NCBI GenBank assembly: GCA_028715665.1
Contig: JAQURI010000058.1
Span: 1-8,514 of the forward strand
Length of the DNA: 8,514 nucleotides
Source: Candidatus Ratteibacteria bacterium
GTDB lineage: Bacteria; CAIJMQ01
Reading direction: 5' to 3'
Position 1 is the first letter of the stretch; every line of letters starts with the position of its first letter. Below, piece by piece: positions 1-6,196 of this stretch. The notes below the pieces were generated by a model that did no database searches, was not told the origin of the DNA, and saw only the letters and a program-made list of their open reading frames with translations. Position numbers and translations under genes: made by a program.

Positions 1-174
1 GATAATCCTAATTTTAAGGTGGTATGTACGGTCGCCAAATGGCGACCTATCTCTAACGGGGTCAAGCCAAATATAAATATATACGCTCAAAAATTTCGAA
101 TGAATAACTTGCGTGACTGCGAGCATGGATGTAGAATTACCTGTCGCAAAGTTAATTTGGCGGGGAAAACATGA
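1..174 (+). CDS. Possible 3' end of an upstream gene, or a chance open frame through repeat DNA
   Basis: Reading frame 1 has no stop from the first base of the window to the TGA at 172-174, giving 57 codons. The stop overlaps the start of the AsmA-family gene as ATGA (171-174), an arrangement typical of translationally coupled genes. The peptide is rich in Asn, Arg and Lys, has a Cys cluster near its end (LRDCEHGCRITC), and matches no family I recognise. It runs through a perfect hairpin (30-47) and a repeat end (49-62), so it may be noncoding repeat DNA that happens to be open, or a gene tail extended by a repeat insertion. At this base composition 57 codons without a stop is uncommon but not rare. 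No convincing start with a ribosome binding site lies inside the window. Treat it as doubtful. Confidence 0.2.
   Translation, partial: DNPNFKVVCTVAKWRPISNGVKPNINIYAQKFRMNNLRDCEHGCRITCRKVNLAGKT
30..47. repeat. Perfect short hairpin, 7-bp stem with AAAT loop
   Basis: GGTCGCC (30-36) and GGCGACC (41-47) are exact reverse complements around a 4-base AAAT loop. The hairpin is followed within two bases by the repeat end at 49-62. No T-run follows on either strand, so it does not look like an intrinsic terminator. It is probably part of the repeat element. Confidence 0.45.
49..62. repeat. Isolated copy of the intergenic repeat end (ATCTCTAACGGGGT)
   Basis: These 14 bases are identical to positions 7391-7404, and to the reverse complement of 7302-7315. 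Those are the two inverted ends of the 103-bp element downstream of recJ. Fourteen identical bases at three sites in 8.5 kb is well beyond chance, so this is a dispersed repeat family. The DNA just before this copy (a GTCGCC hairpin) differs from the inside of the 7302-7404 element, so only the end is shared. The other end, if it exists, lies left of the window. Confidence 0.55.
109..137 (+). promoter_or_regulatory. Candidate sigma-70-like promoter for the AsmA-family gene
   Basis: TTGCGT (109-114) could act as a -35 element and TAGAAT (132-137) as a -10 element, separated by exactly 17 bases. The -10 matches consensus at 5 of 6 positions, but the -35 at only 3 of 6. Transcription would start near 144 and leave a leader of about 26 bases before the ATG at 171. 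This is a pattern match only. If the gene is coupled to the open frame at 1-174, this promoter may be irrelevant. Confidence 0.25.
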
Positions 175-2147
175 AAAAAATAATAAAAATCACAGGAATT
201 ATAGGCATATTAATTCTATTGTCGGCGGTTATCGCCATTATTGCCGTTAATGCCTTTTTAAAATCCGAGAGTTTCAAGAAAATGGTAATAGGAAGAATAG
301 AAACCGCCTTAAAGGCTCCGGTGGAAATGGGACATTTTCGCACAAATGTATTTTCTGGAGTTTCCATAGATGATTTCAACATACAAAATCCGCAGGATTT
401 CCCTAAAGGGTATTCCCTGAAAACGCAGTCCATCGAACTAAAATACAATTTATATGACCTCCTGCGGCGAAACTTAAAAATAGAAGAAATACGCATTGTA
501 AGACCTGATATTACCCTTATTCAAAAAGAAGACGGGACATGGAACCTGCCTATTTCTTCGTCAAGGTCCGCAGATGAATCAGGCAAAAAAATTATGATGG
601 CTCCTTTCCTTGCGGAGAATATACAAGTAATCGACGGCAATTTAACCTGGGCAAGATTAGACGGGACCACCGCGCTTTCAATCCGAAATTTCACGATAAA
701 AGTAAAAATCCACGGCATAAATTCTTTTCCGAATATGGATTTAAAGCTTTCGGCCGCAGAAATGGCGTCATCTGCAAATTCTTCTCTGAAAGACATAAAA
801 GTAAATTTAAAAACATCCGAAGGAATGGCTTACCTTGATAACCTCTCCGTTAACGTTACAGGTGGTTCTATTGCAATGGAAGGCACTTCGACTTTGCCGT
901 CAAAGGATAAAGCGGCAGAATACACCGCAACCATATCGCTAAAAGATATTGATTTACAGTTAATGGTAAGCACTTTCGTCCCCGAACTAAAAGAATCGGT
1001 AAAAGGTCTATTGAGTGCAGATATTTCCCTCAAAGGACAGGGGCTCGACGCCGACGCGGACATAAAAGTAAATATTCCGTCATTTTTGGTTTTGGATAAG
1101 ATAAAAATAGACAGCTTCAACGGCAATATCGGTTATTCCGATTTCGATTTTATAATACGCGACATTACTATGAATGTTTTCGGCGGTTCTGCCGAAGGAA
1201 AAGGAACAGGTACACTCGCAAATATCATAAACCCCGAATTCAATATGAATTTCAATATAAACAACGTAGACGCAAGTTCTGTTCTTACCGCTTTGGGCCA
1301 AGACGCTACACTTGCCCAAGGTAAATTGTCGGGCAATCTAAATGCATCTGGTAATATATCCGACATAAAAGCAAGCGGCAAAATTTCCTCCAATAAATTG
1401 GACATTAAAAAAATAGGCAATTTGACCGATATAGTCGCCCCATTCAAAGCCACGATGACAAAACAAAATAAAGAAATTGAAGTAGAAAATTTCACAGCTA
1501 AAATCTACGGCGGGTCAGTTAAAGGCAATGCCAATATAACATTCGACAATGAAGGGCAACCTGATTTTTCTACAACACTTAAGTTGTCGGCCTTAGATGC
1601 GAAAAATGCCTTAAAAGAACTTACCGGGCAGACATTCCTCACGGGAAAAGCGGATGGAAACATGAAATTGTCAGGCAAGGGCAATAACCTTAAAGCAGTT
1701 AAGGGCAGTGCGGATATTTCGCTTAAAAACGGCAAAATATCATCTCATCCCATACAAAATGTCTTATCCGTAGTTTTACAAATACCTGCTTTAAGAACAA
1801 TCGATTTCGAAACAGCAACGGTTTCTTCCACTATAAAGGGCGGCGAAGTAAATATTAAAAACGCCCAATTGGAAGACCCGCAACTTGTAAGATTCGACAG
1901 TAAAGGTGAAATAAGACTTTCCGACCAAAAATTATCGTTGCCATCGCATCTTTCTCTGCATTGCAATACAGTAGAAAAAATACCGCTTATAAAAGGGGCG
2001 TTTTCAAAAGAAAGCGATAAATGGTGCGGCATAGATTTTAAAATATCCGGCACGCTTTCGCAGCCGAAAGAAGACCTTAAAGATAAATTGGCAAAACAAG
2101 CAATCACCGGAGTCATCGAACAATTATTGGATAAACAAAATAAATAA
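171..2147 (+). CDS. AsmA-family inner-membrane-anchored envelope protein
   Basis: This 658-residue protein has one N-terminal membrane helix (about residues 4-29) after a short basic MKK start. The rest is a large, probably periplasmic region rich in beta-strand patterns. AsmA-like proteins belong to the group with TamB, YhdP and YdbH, thought to form long hydrophobic grooves that carry phospholipids between membranes or help outer-membrane assembly. That role is family knowledge, not shown here. The N-terminal block is typical of AsmA: anchor, then FKKMVIGRIETALKAPVEMG, then a VRPDITL...DGTWNL segment near residues 110-125. The C-terminus has the usual ISGTLSQPK tail followed by a helix. Length is close to E. 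coli AsmA (617). A Gly-Gly motif recurs at residues 231, 338, 447 and 557, suggesting tandem repeat units. The start has a weak GGGGA site at 162-166. The next gene begins 32 bases after the stop, so co-transcription is plausible. The subfamily within the AsmA group is uncertain. Confidence 0.85.
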   Translation: MKKIIKITGIIGILILLSAVIAIIAVNAFLKSESFKKMVIGRIETALKAPVEMGHFRTNVFSGVSIDDFNIQNPQDFPKGYSLKTQSIELKYNLYDLLRRNLKIEEIRIVRPDITLIQKEDGTWNLPISSSRSADESGKKIMMAPFLAENIQVIDGNLTWARLDGTTALSIRNFTIKVKIHGINSFPNMDLKLSAAEMASSANSSLKDIKVNLKTSEGMAYLDNLSVNVTGGSIAMEGTSTLPSKDKAAEYTATISLKDIDLQLMVSTFVPELKESVKGLLSADISLKGQGLDADADIKVNIPSFLVLDKIKIDSFNGNIGYSDFDFIIRDITMNVFGGSAEGKGTGTLANIINPEFNMNFNINNVDASSVLTALGQDATLAQGKLSGNLNASGNISDIKASGKISSNKLDIKKIGNLTDIVAPFKATMTKQNKEIEVENFTAKIYGGSVKGNANITFDNEGQPDFSTTLKLSALDAKNALKELTGQTFLTGKADGNMKLSGKGNNLKAVKGSADISLKNGKISSHPIQNVLSVVLQIPALRTIDFETATVSSTIKGGEVNIKNAQLEDPQLVRFDSKGEIRLSDQKLSLPSHLSLHCNTVEKIPLIKGAFSKESDKWCGIDFKISGTLSQPKEDLKDKLAKQAITGVIEQLLDKQNK

Positions 2148-2179
2148 ACCCCTAAAGGGATTAATAATAAAAGGTTTTT

Positions 2180-3808
2180 ATGCACTTGACTTTATTATTC
2201 TTGGCAGCAGTATTTTTTTTACTTGCAGGGTATATTTTTTACGGCAGAATGCTCGGCAGAATATACGAATTAAACGACAAAAAAACTACTCCTGCACATA
2301 CGTTTAAAGACGGGGTCGACCACATTCCTACCGATAAAACAGTGCTTTTGGGACACCACTTTTCTTCGATAGCAGGCGCCGGCCCTATTATCGGACCGAT
2401 ATCGGGAGCCATGTTCGGCTGGCTTCCTGTCCTTTTATGGATAATTATCGGCTCCATATTTTTAGGCGGGGTCCATGATTTTTCATCACTGGTCTCTTCC
2501 ATAAGAAATAAAGCCATGTCATTGGGGGAATTGATAAAAAATCTTATGGGAAGACGCGGGAAACTTTTATTCCTTATTTTTTCATGGCTTACTCTTGTTT
2601 TAGTTATAGCCGTTTTTCTCGAATTAACCAAAACCACTTTTGTTCAAGACCCCGGTGTTGCCACTTCTTCAACTCTTTATATTTTATTGGCGGTCGCATT
2701 TGGAATATTACTCTATAAAGTCAAAACCCCCTTGCTTTACACAACTATCATATGCTTAGTTTTTTTATTCGCTTTTATTTATGTCGGACAGAAATTCCCT
2801 CTCGCAAAAAGTGAAAAATTTTGGGTATACGCTCTTGCTTCCTATTGTTTCTTAGCTTCCATCCTCCCTGTTTGGTTTCTGCTGCAACCAAGGGATTATT
2901 TGAGCAGTTTTCTCCTTTACGCCTCGGCGATAGGCGGGTTTATAGGAATAATAATCGGGGGATATAAAATCACTTATCCGACATACACGGCATTCAACAT
3001 TAACGGTGTTTACTTATACCCTATACTATTTGTTACTGTCGCATGCGGCGCAATTTCCGGGTTCCATTCGCTTGTGTCTTCCGGAACGACTTCAAAACAG
3101 CTCAATAAAGAATCGGACGCAAAAATAATAGGTTATGGGGGAATGATTATTGAAGGGTTAGTCGCAGTAATTTCTTTAGCCACAGTCATGATAATTTCCA
3201 AGGAAAGATACGCAGAACTCATAGCAAACCCTTTGGCTATTTATGCAAACGGAATGGGGATGTTCCTGAATAAGCTTGGCTTGCCTTTGCAATTCGGAGA
3301 GAACTTCGCCATATTGGCTTTATCAACATTTATTTTGACGACTCTGGACACAGCTGCAAGAATAGGAAGATATACATTGAGCGAACTACTGGGAGAACAC
3401 TTGGTAATATTCAAAAACAAATATTTTTCGACACTGGTTACTATATCTGCAGCACTATTTTTGGTGCTTGCAAAATCCTATGATTTACAGGGCAATTTAA
3501 TACCTGCGTGGAAAATTATATGGCCCGTGTTCGGTTCAAGCAATCAACTGCTTGCTTCATTGGCCCTGTTAAGCGCAACCTTGTATCTAATATCAAAGAA
3601 AAAAAGATGCCTTATTACATTACTACCTTTGCTCTTTATGCTTCCGATGACTATTTTTGCTTTACTGCTAATCGCGGTCAAAAATCTTCACACGCAAACC
3701 CCAAACCATATAATGGGCTTTTCCGCAATAATTCTTATAATTTTGGCTTTATTATTGACAATAGAATCTATTACTTCTATCTATAGAAAAGAAACCAAGC
3801 AGATTTAG
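2180..3808 (+). CDS. cstA: CstA-family carbon-starvation transporter (peptide or pyruvate uptake), compact form
   Basis: This is a 542-residue, very hydrophobic inner-membrane protein with about 14 predicted membrane segments. Family signatures are clear: GHHFSSIAGAGPIIGP from residue 58, QPRDYLSS from 236, ISGFHSLVSSGTTSKQ from 292, TTLDTAARIGRY from 387, and WPVFGSSNQLLA from 448. Characterised relatives are E. coli CstA (peptide uptake in starvation) and BtsT/YjiY (pyruvate-proton symport), both near 700 residues. This protein is of the shorter type, lacking about 150 residues but keeping all the core motifs, so it looks intact rather than truncated. The substrate cannot be read from sequence. 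The start ATG follows AAGG (2171-2174) with 5-base spacing. The upstream AsmA-family gene is 32 bases away on the same strand. The last codons and stop form the left arm of a terminator at 3801-3829. No regulator such as a BtsS/BtsR two-component pair is next to it. Confidence 0.92.
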   Translation: MHLTLLFLAAVFFLLAGYIFYGRMLGRIYELNDKKTTPAHTFKDGVDHIPTDKTVLLGHHFSSIAGAGPIIGPISGAMFGWLPVLLWIIIGSIFLGGVHDFSSLVSSIRNKAMSLGELIKNLMGRRGKLLFLIFSWLTLVLVIAVFLELTKTTFVQDPGVATSSTLYILLAVAFGILLYKVKTPLLYTTIICLVFLFAFIYVGQKFPLAKSEKFWVYALASYCFLASILPVWFLLQPRDYLSSFLLYASAIGGFIGIIIGGYKITYPTYTAFNINGVYLYPILFVTVACGAISGFHSLVSSGTTSKQLNKESDAKIIGYGGMIIEGLVAVISLATVMIISKERYAELIANPLAIYANGMGMFLNKLGLPLQFGENFAILALSTFILTTLDTAARIGRYTLSELLGEHLVIFKNKYFSTLVTISAALFLVLAKSYDLQGNLIPAWKIIWPVFGSSNQLLASLALLSATLYLISKKKRCLITLLPLLFMLPMTIFALLLIAVKNLHTQTPNHIMGFSAIILIILALLLTIESITSIYRKETKQI

Positions 3809-3829
3809 GAAAACCTCTAAATCTTTTTT
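3801..3829 (+). terminator. Rho-independent terminator at the convergent gene junction
   Basis: AGATTTAG (3801-3808) pairs perfectly with CTAAATCT (3817-3824) around an 8-base loop, and is followed by a run of six T (3824-3829). The left arm contains the stop codon of the cstA-like gene (3806-3808). The right arm contains the stop codon of the minus-strand GDT1-like gene (3817-3819). The stem is AT-rich, so it may be weak. No T-run is present on the minus-strand side, so it should act mainly on plus-strand transcripts. Confidence 0.6.
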
Positions 3830-4089
3830 GTAAGCAGCAAAATCCCTATTACAATAAATACTATTCCCCCGAAATATCTTATGATTTCCGGCTTGATGAA
3901 TTTAGCCAATATTGCTCCTACTGCAACCGAAATTACGGTAACAAGCATGTAAGCGGCAACAGACCCGAACCATACAGAGACAGGGTTGCCTGTTTTTGCC
4001 GCAATACCTATTCCAACAAGTTGTGTTTTATCTGCTAACTCCGCTATAAAAACCGCTGTAAAAGTCATTAGGAAAATTTTCCAGTCCAT
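3817..4089 (-). CDS. Single-repeat GDT1/UPF0016 (TMEM165-like) membrane protein, putative Mn2+/Ca2+ exporter
   Basis: This 90-residue protein has three hydrophobic segments (about residues 4-28, 38-62 and 69-87). The first carries the family signature ELADKTQL at residues 17-24, which corresponds to the conserved E-x-G-D-K-[ST] ion-binding motif with Ala in place of Gly. Full-length GDT1/TMEM165 and MneA-type proteins carry two such repeats facing opposite ways and move Mn2+ or Ca2+ out of the cytosol. One-repeat forms of about 90 residues occur in bacteria and are expected to work as homodimers or paired heterodimers. No second repeat gene is adjacent here, so a homodimer is the simpler guess. 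The start is supported by a strong ribosome binding site (AAAGGAGA at 4100-4093). It lies 72 bases downstream of the GGDEF-fusion gene on the same strand and may share its transcript. The exact metal is unknown. Confidence 0.85.
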   Translation of the reverse strand: MDWKIFLMTFTAVFIAELADKTQLVGIGIAAKTGNPVSVWFGSVAAYMLVTVISVAVGAILAKFIKPEIIRYFGGIVFIVIGILLLTKKI

Positions 4090-4092
4090 ACA

Positions 4093-4100
4093 TCTCCTTT
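4093..4100 (-). promoter_or_regulatory. Strong ribosome binding site for the GDT1-like gene
   Basis: Read on the minus strand this is AAAGGAGA, four or five bases before the ATG at 4089-4087. It fixes that ATG as the start and suggests the gene is translated independently of the upstream one. Confidence 0.6.
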
Positions 4101-4161
4101 CTTTTTAAAATACTGATTATGTGCTTATAAAATTAAGCTAAGAAAGTAACGGAGTAAAAGA

Positions 4162-6114
4162 TTATAAGTACGGTTCTACATTCTGCGAATCGATTATCAT
4201 TATCGGCGATTTAGTAACGGGTGAAATAACTTCTTCTCTGATTGTGCTGCGTAAAACCGTTCTCATCATGATTTTGCCCATTCCTACGGGGTTGGTATTC
4301 AAGGTGGCGAACAGTTCCCCATTCTTGATGCTTTGGATTGCGTTCTTGTTGCCGTCCAAACCTATGACAAATATTTTATTTATCTTGCCCGCTTCTTTTA
4401 CTGCGTCAACTGCTCCCAACGCCATCTCATCGCTCAAACAGAAGAAAGCATCTATATTGGGATGTTTCCGCAACAAATCCTCGGCAACTAATTTCGCTTT
4501 ATTTCTGTCCCAATTCGCAGGTCTGGATTCGAGTATTTTAATGGCGGAATGCTTTTTGACGGTTTCCATAAAACCTTTTTTTCTGTCGATGGAATCGCTT
4601 TCGTCGGGTATACCTTCAATGATGGCTACGTTACCTTTGGTCCTTAATATTCTTGAGATAAAATCTCCAACCATTGCGCCAGCCTCTTTTTGTTCATAAC
4701 AGATAAACGAAGAGATCTCCCCGCGCGGAGTCATGTCTAATTCATTAACATTGAAAACGAAAATCGGGATTTTTGCTTTATTTGCTTTTATGACAACATC
4801 TCCTACGTTTTGTTTTGAGCACAAACCTATGGCATCTACTTTGTCTTTTATGGCTTTGTGCATAAGTTGTAACTGTTCTTTGTAACTTGATTCCGAACTA
4901 CTTGCCAAGACGACGACGTCAACGCTGCCTACTTCTTCAGCAACTTCCCTTACTCCTCTAAGAACATTGAAATAGAACGGGCTAAGAGTCGGCGGACAAA
5001 ACGCAAATCTAATTTTGTCTTTCCTGGTAATCAGCGAAGGACAAACTCTATTTCTGCCTTCTTCTTTGGCAAGATATAATGCTTCGTCTGCTTTTTTGAC
5101 TAAGTCTCCGTAGAAGATGGCATTCTCGGGATAAGACGAAAGCCCGATGCTAACGGTCAATTTAACCTTTTCCGTACCGCCATTTGCATCGAACACGTAA
5201 TCTTCCACGTTTTTTCTTATTCTTTCGGCCGCAGCTAACGCTTGATGCCTATTAGTGTAAGGACAAATTATAGCTATTTCTTCTCCGCCGTATCTAAAGG
5301 GTATATCGTATGCTCTTATAGTATCTCTTATTATTTCCGAAATTACATATAGGACTTTGTCACCGACAATGTGTCCGTATTTGTCGTTGAATTTTTTAAA
5401 ATGGTCTATATCTATCATCAATACCGACAAAGGATATTTAAAACGGTTGGCTTTCGATATTTCCTTTATCAATGTCTCATAGAAAGCCCTGTGATTATAA
5501 AGTTTGGTCAAACTATCGATATTGGCAGTATTAAGCAGAACCTCTATCCTCTCTTTCAAATATTCATTCTGAATGGCCATCATCTCGGTATAGAACAATT
5601 TATTTAATTTACTGAGCCCCAAATCGGTATATTTTTGGTTATACAACAAGATAATCCCGATATTTTCTTCCCCGGCTTTCATGGGAATAACGACGGAGGA
5701 AACCAATTTGTTTTCTTTGACAAAAGGCAGGTTTTTCATTTTCTGCTCTTTGTTAATATCGATAGCGCAGATTTTATTTTTCTTTAACAAGATTTCCATG
5801 GCCTGCTTTTCTTTATGTATTTTTTCTTTTTTATGCTTACCGGCACCTGTTACAAATTCTATTTTGTTAGTCGCCGAATCCCTTGCCCACACGGAGAGCA
5901 TATGGGCGTTGGAAGACTTCAATATCTTTTCCAATGCGGATTTGACAGTTTTTTTCTTGAAGAAACTTCTTAACATAAATTCCGGTAATTTGACGGTGCC
6001 TACCTCCGAAACGCGCATTTTTAGATTTGCTGGGAGGGCATTCTTAGATTTTTTCATGATAGGTTTGCCTCTTTTCCTTGATATTAATTTAGGTTTTTGC
6101 TGTTTCATTGCCAT
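4162..6114 (-). CDS. GAF-GGDEF diguanylate cyclase fused to a C-terminal RbsB-like sugar-binding fold
   Basis: This 650-residue protein has three parts and no signal peptide or membrane helix, so it is predicted cytosolic. Residues 1-34 are strongly basic (12 Lys/Arg). Residues about 55-190 form a GAF-like sensor domain, with the strand pattern VSSVVIP...IGIILLYN near 138-158. Residues about 196-358 are a GGDEF domain: DSLTKLYNHRAFYE, the metal-binding region DIDHFKKFND (235-244), and GGEEI at 276-280 in place of GGDEF/GGEEF. An RxxD inhibitory site (RAYD, 267-270) lies nine residues before it, exactly as in PleD. Catalysis (2 GTP to c-di-GMP) is therefore likely, though the final Phe is Ile. 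Residues about 367-650 are a complete type-I periplasmic-binding fold of the RbsB/LacI kind: SPFYFNVLRG (378-387), SIDRKKGF (508-515), SDEMALGA (561-568) and IGLDGNKNAI (584-593). Several positions that bind ribose in RbsB differ, so the ligand is unknown. The ATG at 6114 lacks a clear ribosome binding site. Met20 (6057) has an AGAGG about ten bases upstream and is an alternative start. Overlapping TTGACT sequences at 6164-6154 could serve as a -35 element, without a good -10. Confidence 0.88.
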   Translation of the reverse strand: MAMKQQKPKLISRKRGKPIMKKSKNALPANLKMRVSEVGTVKLPEFMLRSFFKKKTVKSALEKILKSSNAHMLSVWARDSATNKIEFVTGAGKHKKEKIHKEKQAMEILLKKNKICAIDINKEQKMKNLPFVKENKLVSSVVIPMKAGEENIGIILLYNQKYTDLGLSKLNKLFYTEMMAIQNEYLKERIEVLLNTANIDSLTKLYNHRAFYETLIKEISKANRFKYPLSVLMIDIDHFKKFNDKYGHIVGDKVLYVISEIIRDTIRAYDIPFRYGGEEIAIICPYTNRHQALAAAERIRKNVEDYVFDANGGTEKVKLTVSIGLSSYPENAIFYGDLVKKADEALYLAKEEGRNRVCPSLITRKDKIRFAFCPPTLSPFYFNVLRGVREVAEEVGSVDVVVLASSSESSYKEQLQLMHKAIKDKVDAIGLCSKQNVGDVVIKANKAKIPIFVFNVNELDMTPRGEISSFICYEQKEAGAMVGDFISRILRTKGNVAIIEGIPDESDSIDRKKGFMETVKKHSAIKILESRPANWDRNKAKLVAEDLLRKHPNIDAFFCLSDEMALGAVDAVKEAGKINKIFVIGLDGNKNAIQSIKNGELFATLNTNPVGMGKIMMRTVLRSTIREEVISPVTKSPIMIIDSQNVEPYL

Positions 6115-6196
6115 TTCAATCGGTTATGTTACCAAAATTTCGAAACAAAAAAAAGTCAAGTCAAATTTCAGGGTATAGCCAGCATAATCCAAAAGT

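Noticed and set aside
30..47. Hairpin as an intrinsic terminator of an upstream gene
   Set aside because: No T-run follows on either strand; it fits better as part of the adjacent repeat.
1745..2185. A 146-codon minus-strand frame inside the AsmA-family gene
   Set aside because: It is an antisense shadow; the opposite strand carries a convincing AsmA-family protein across the whole stretch.
6147..6154. A8/T8 run as a terminator after the dehydrogenase
   Set aside because: On the minus strand eight T follow the gene, but I could not find a stable stem in front of them.
5681..6178. A 165-codon plus-strand frame opposite the GAF region
   Set aside because: It is the antisense shadow of a gene with clear domains. 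Its product resembles no family and it has no ribosome binding site.
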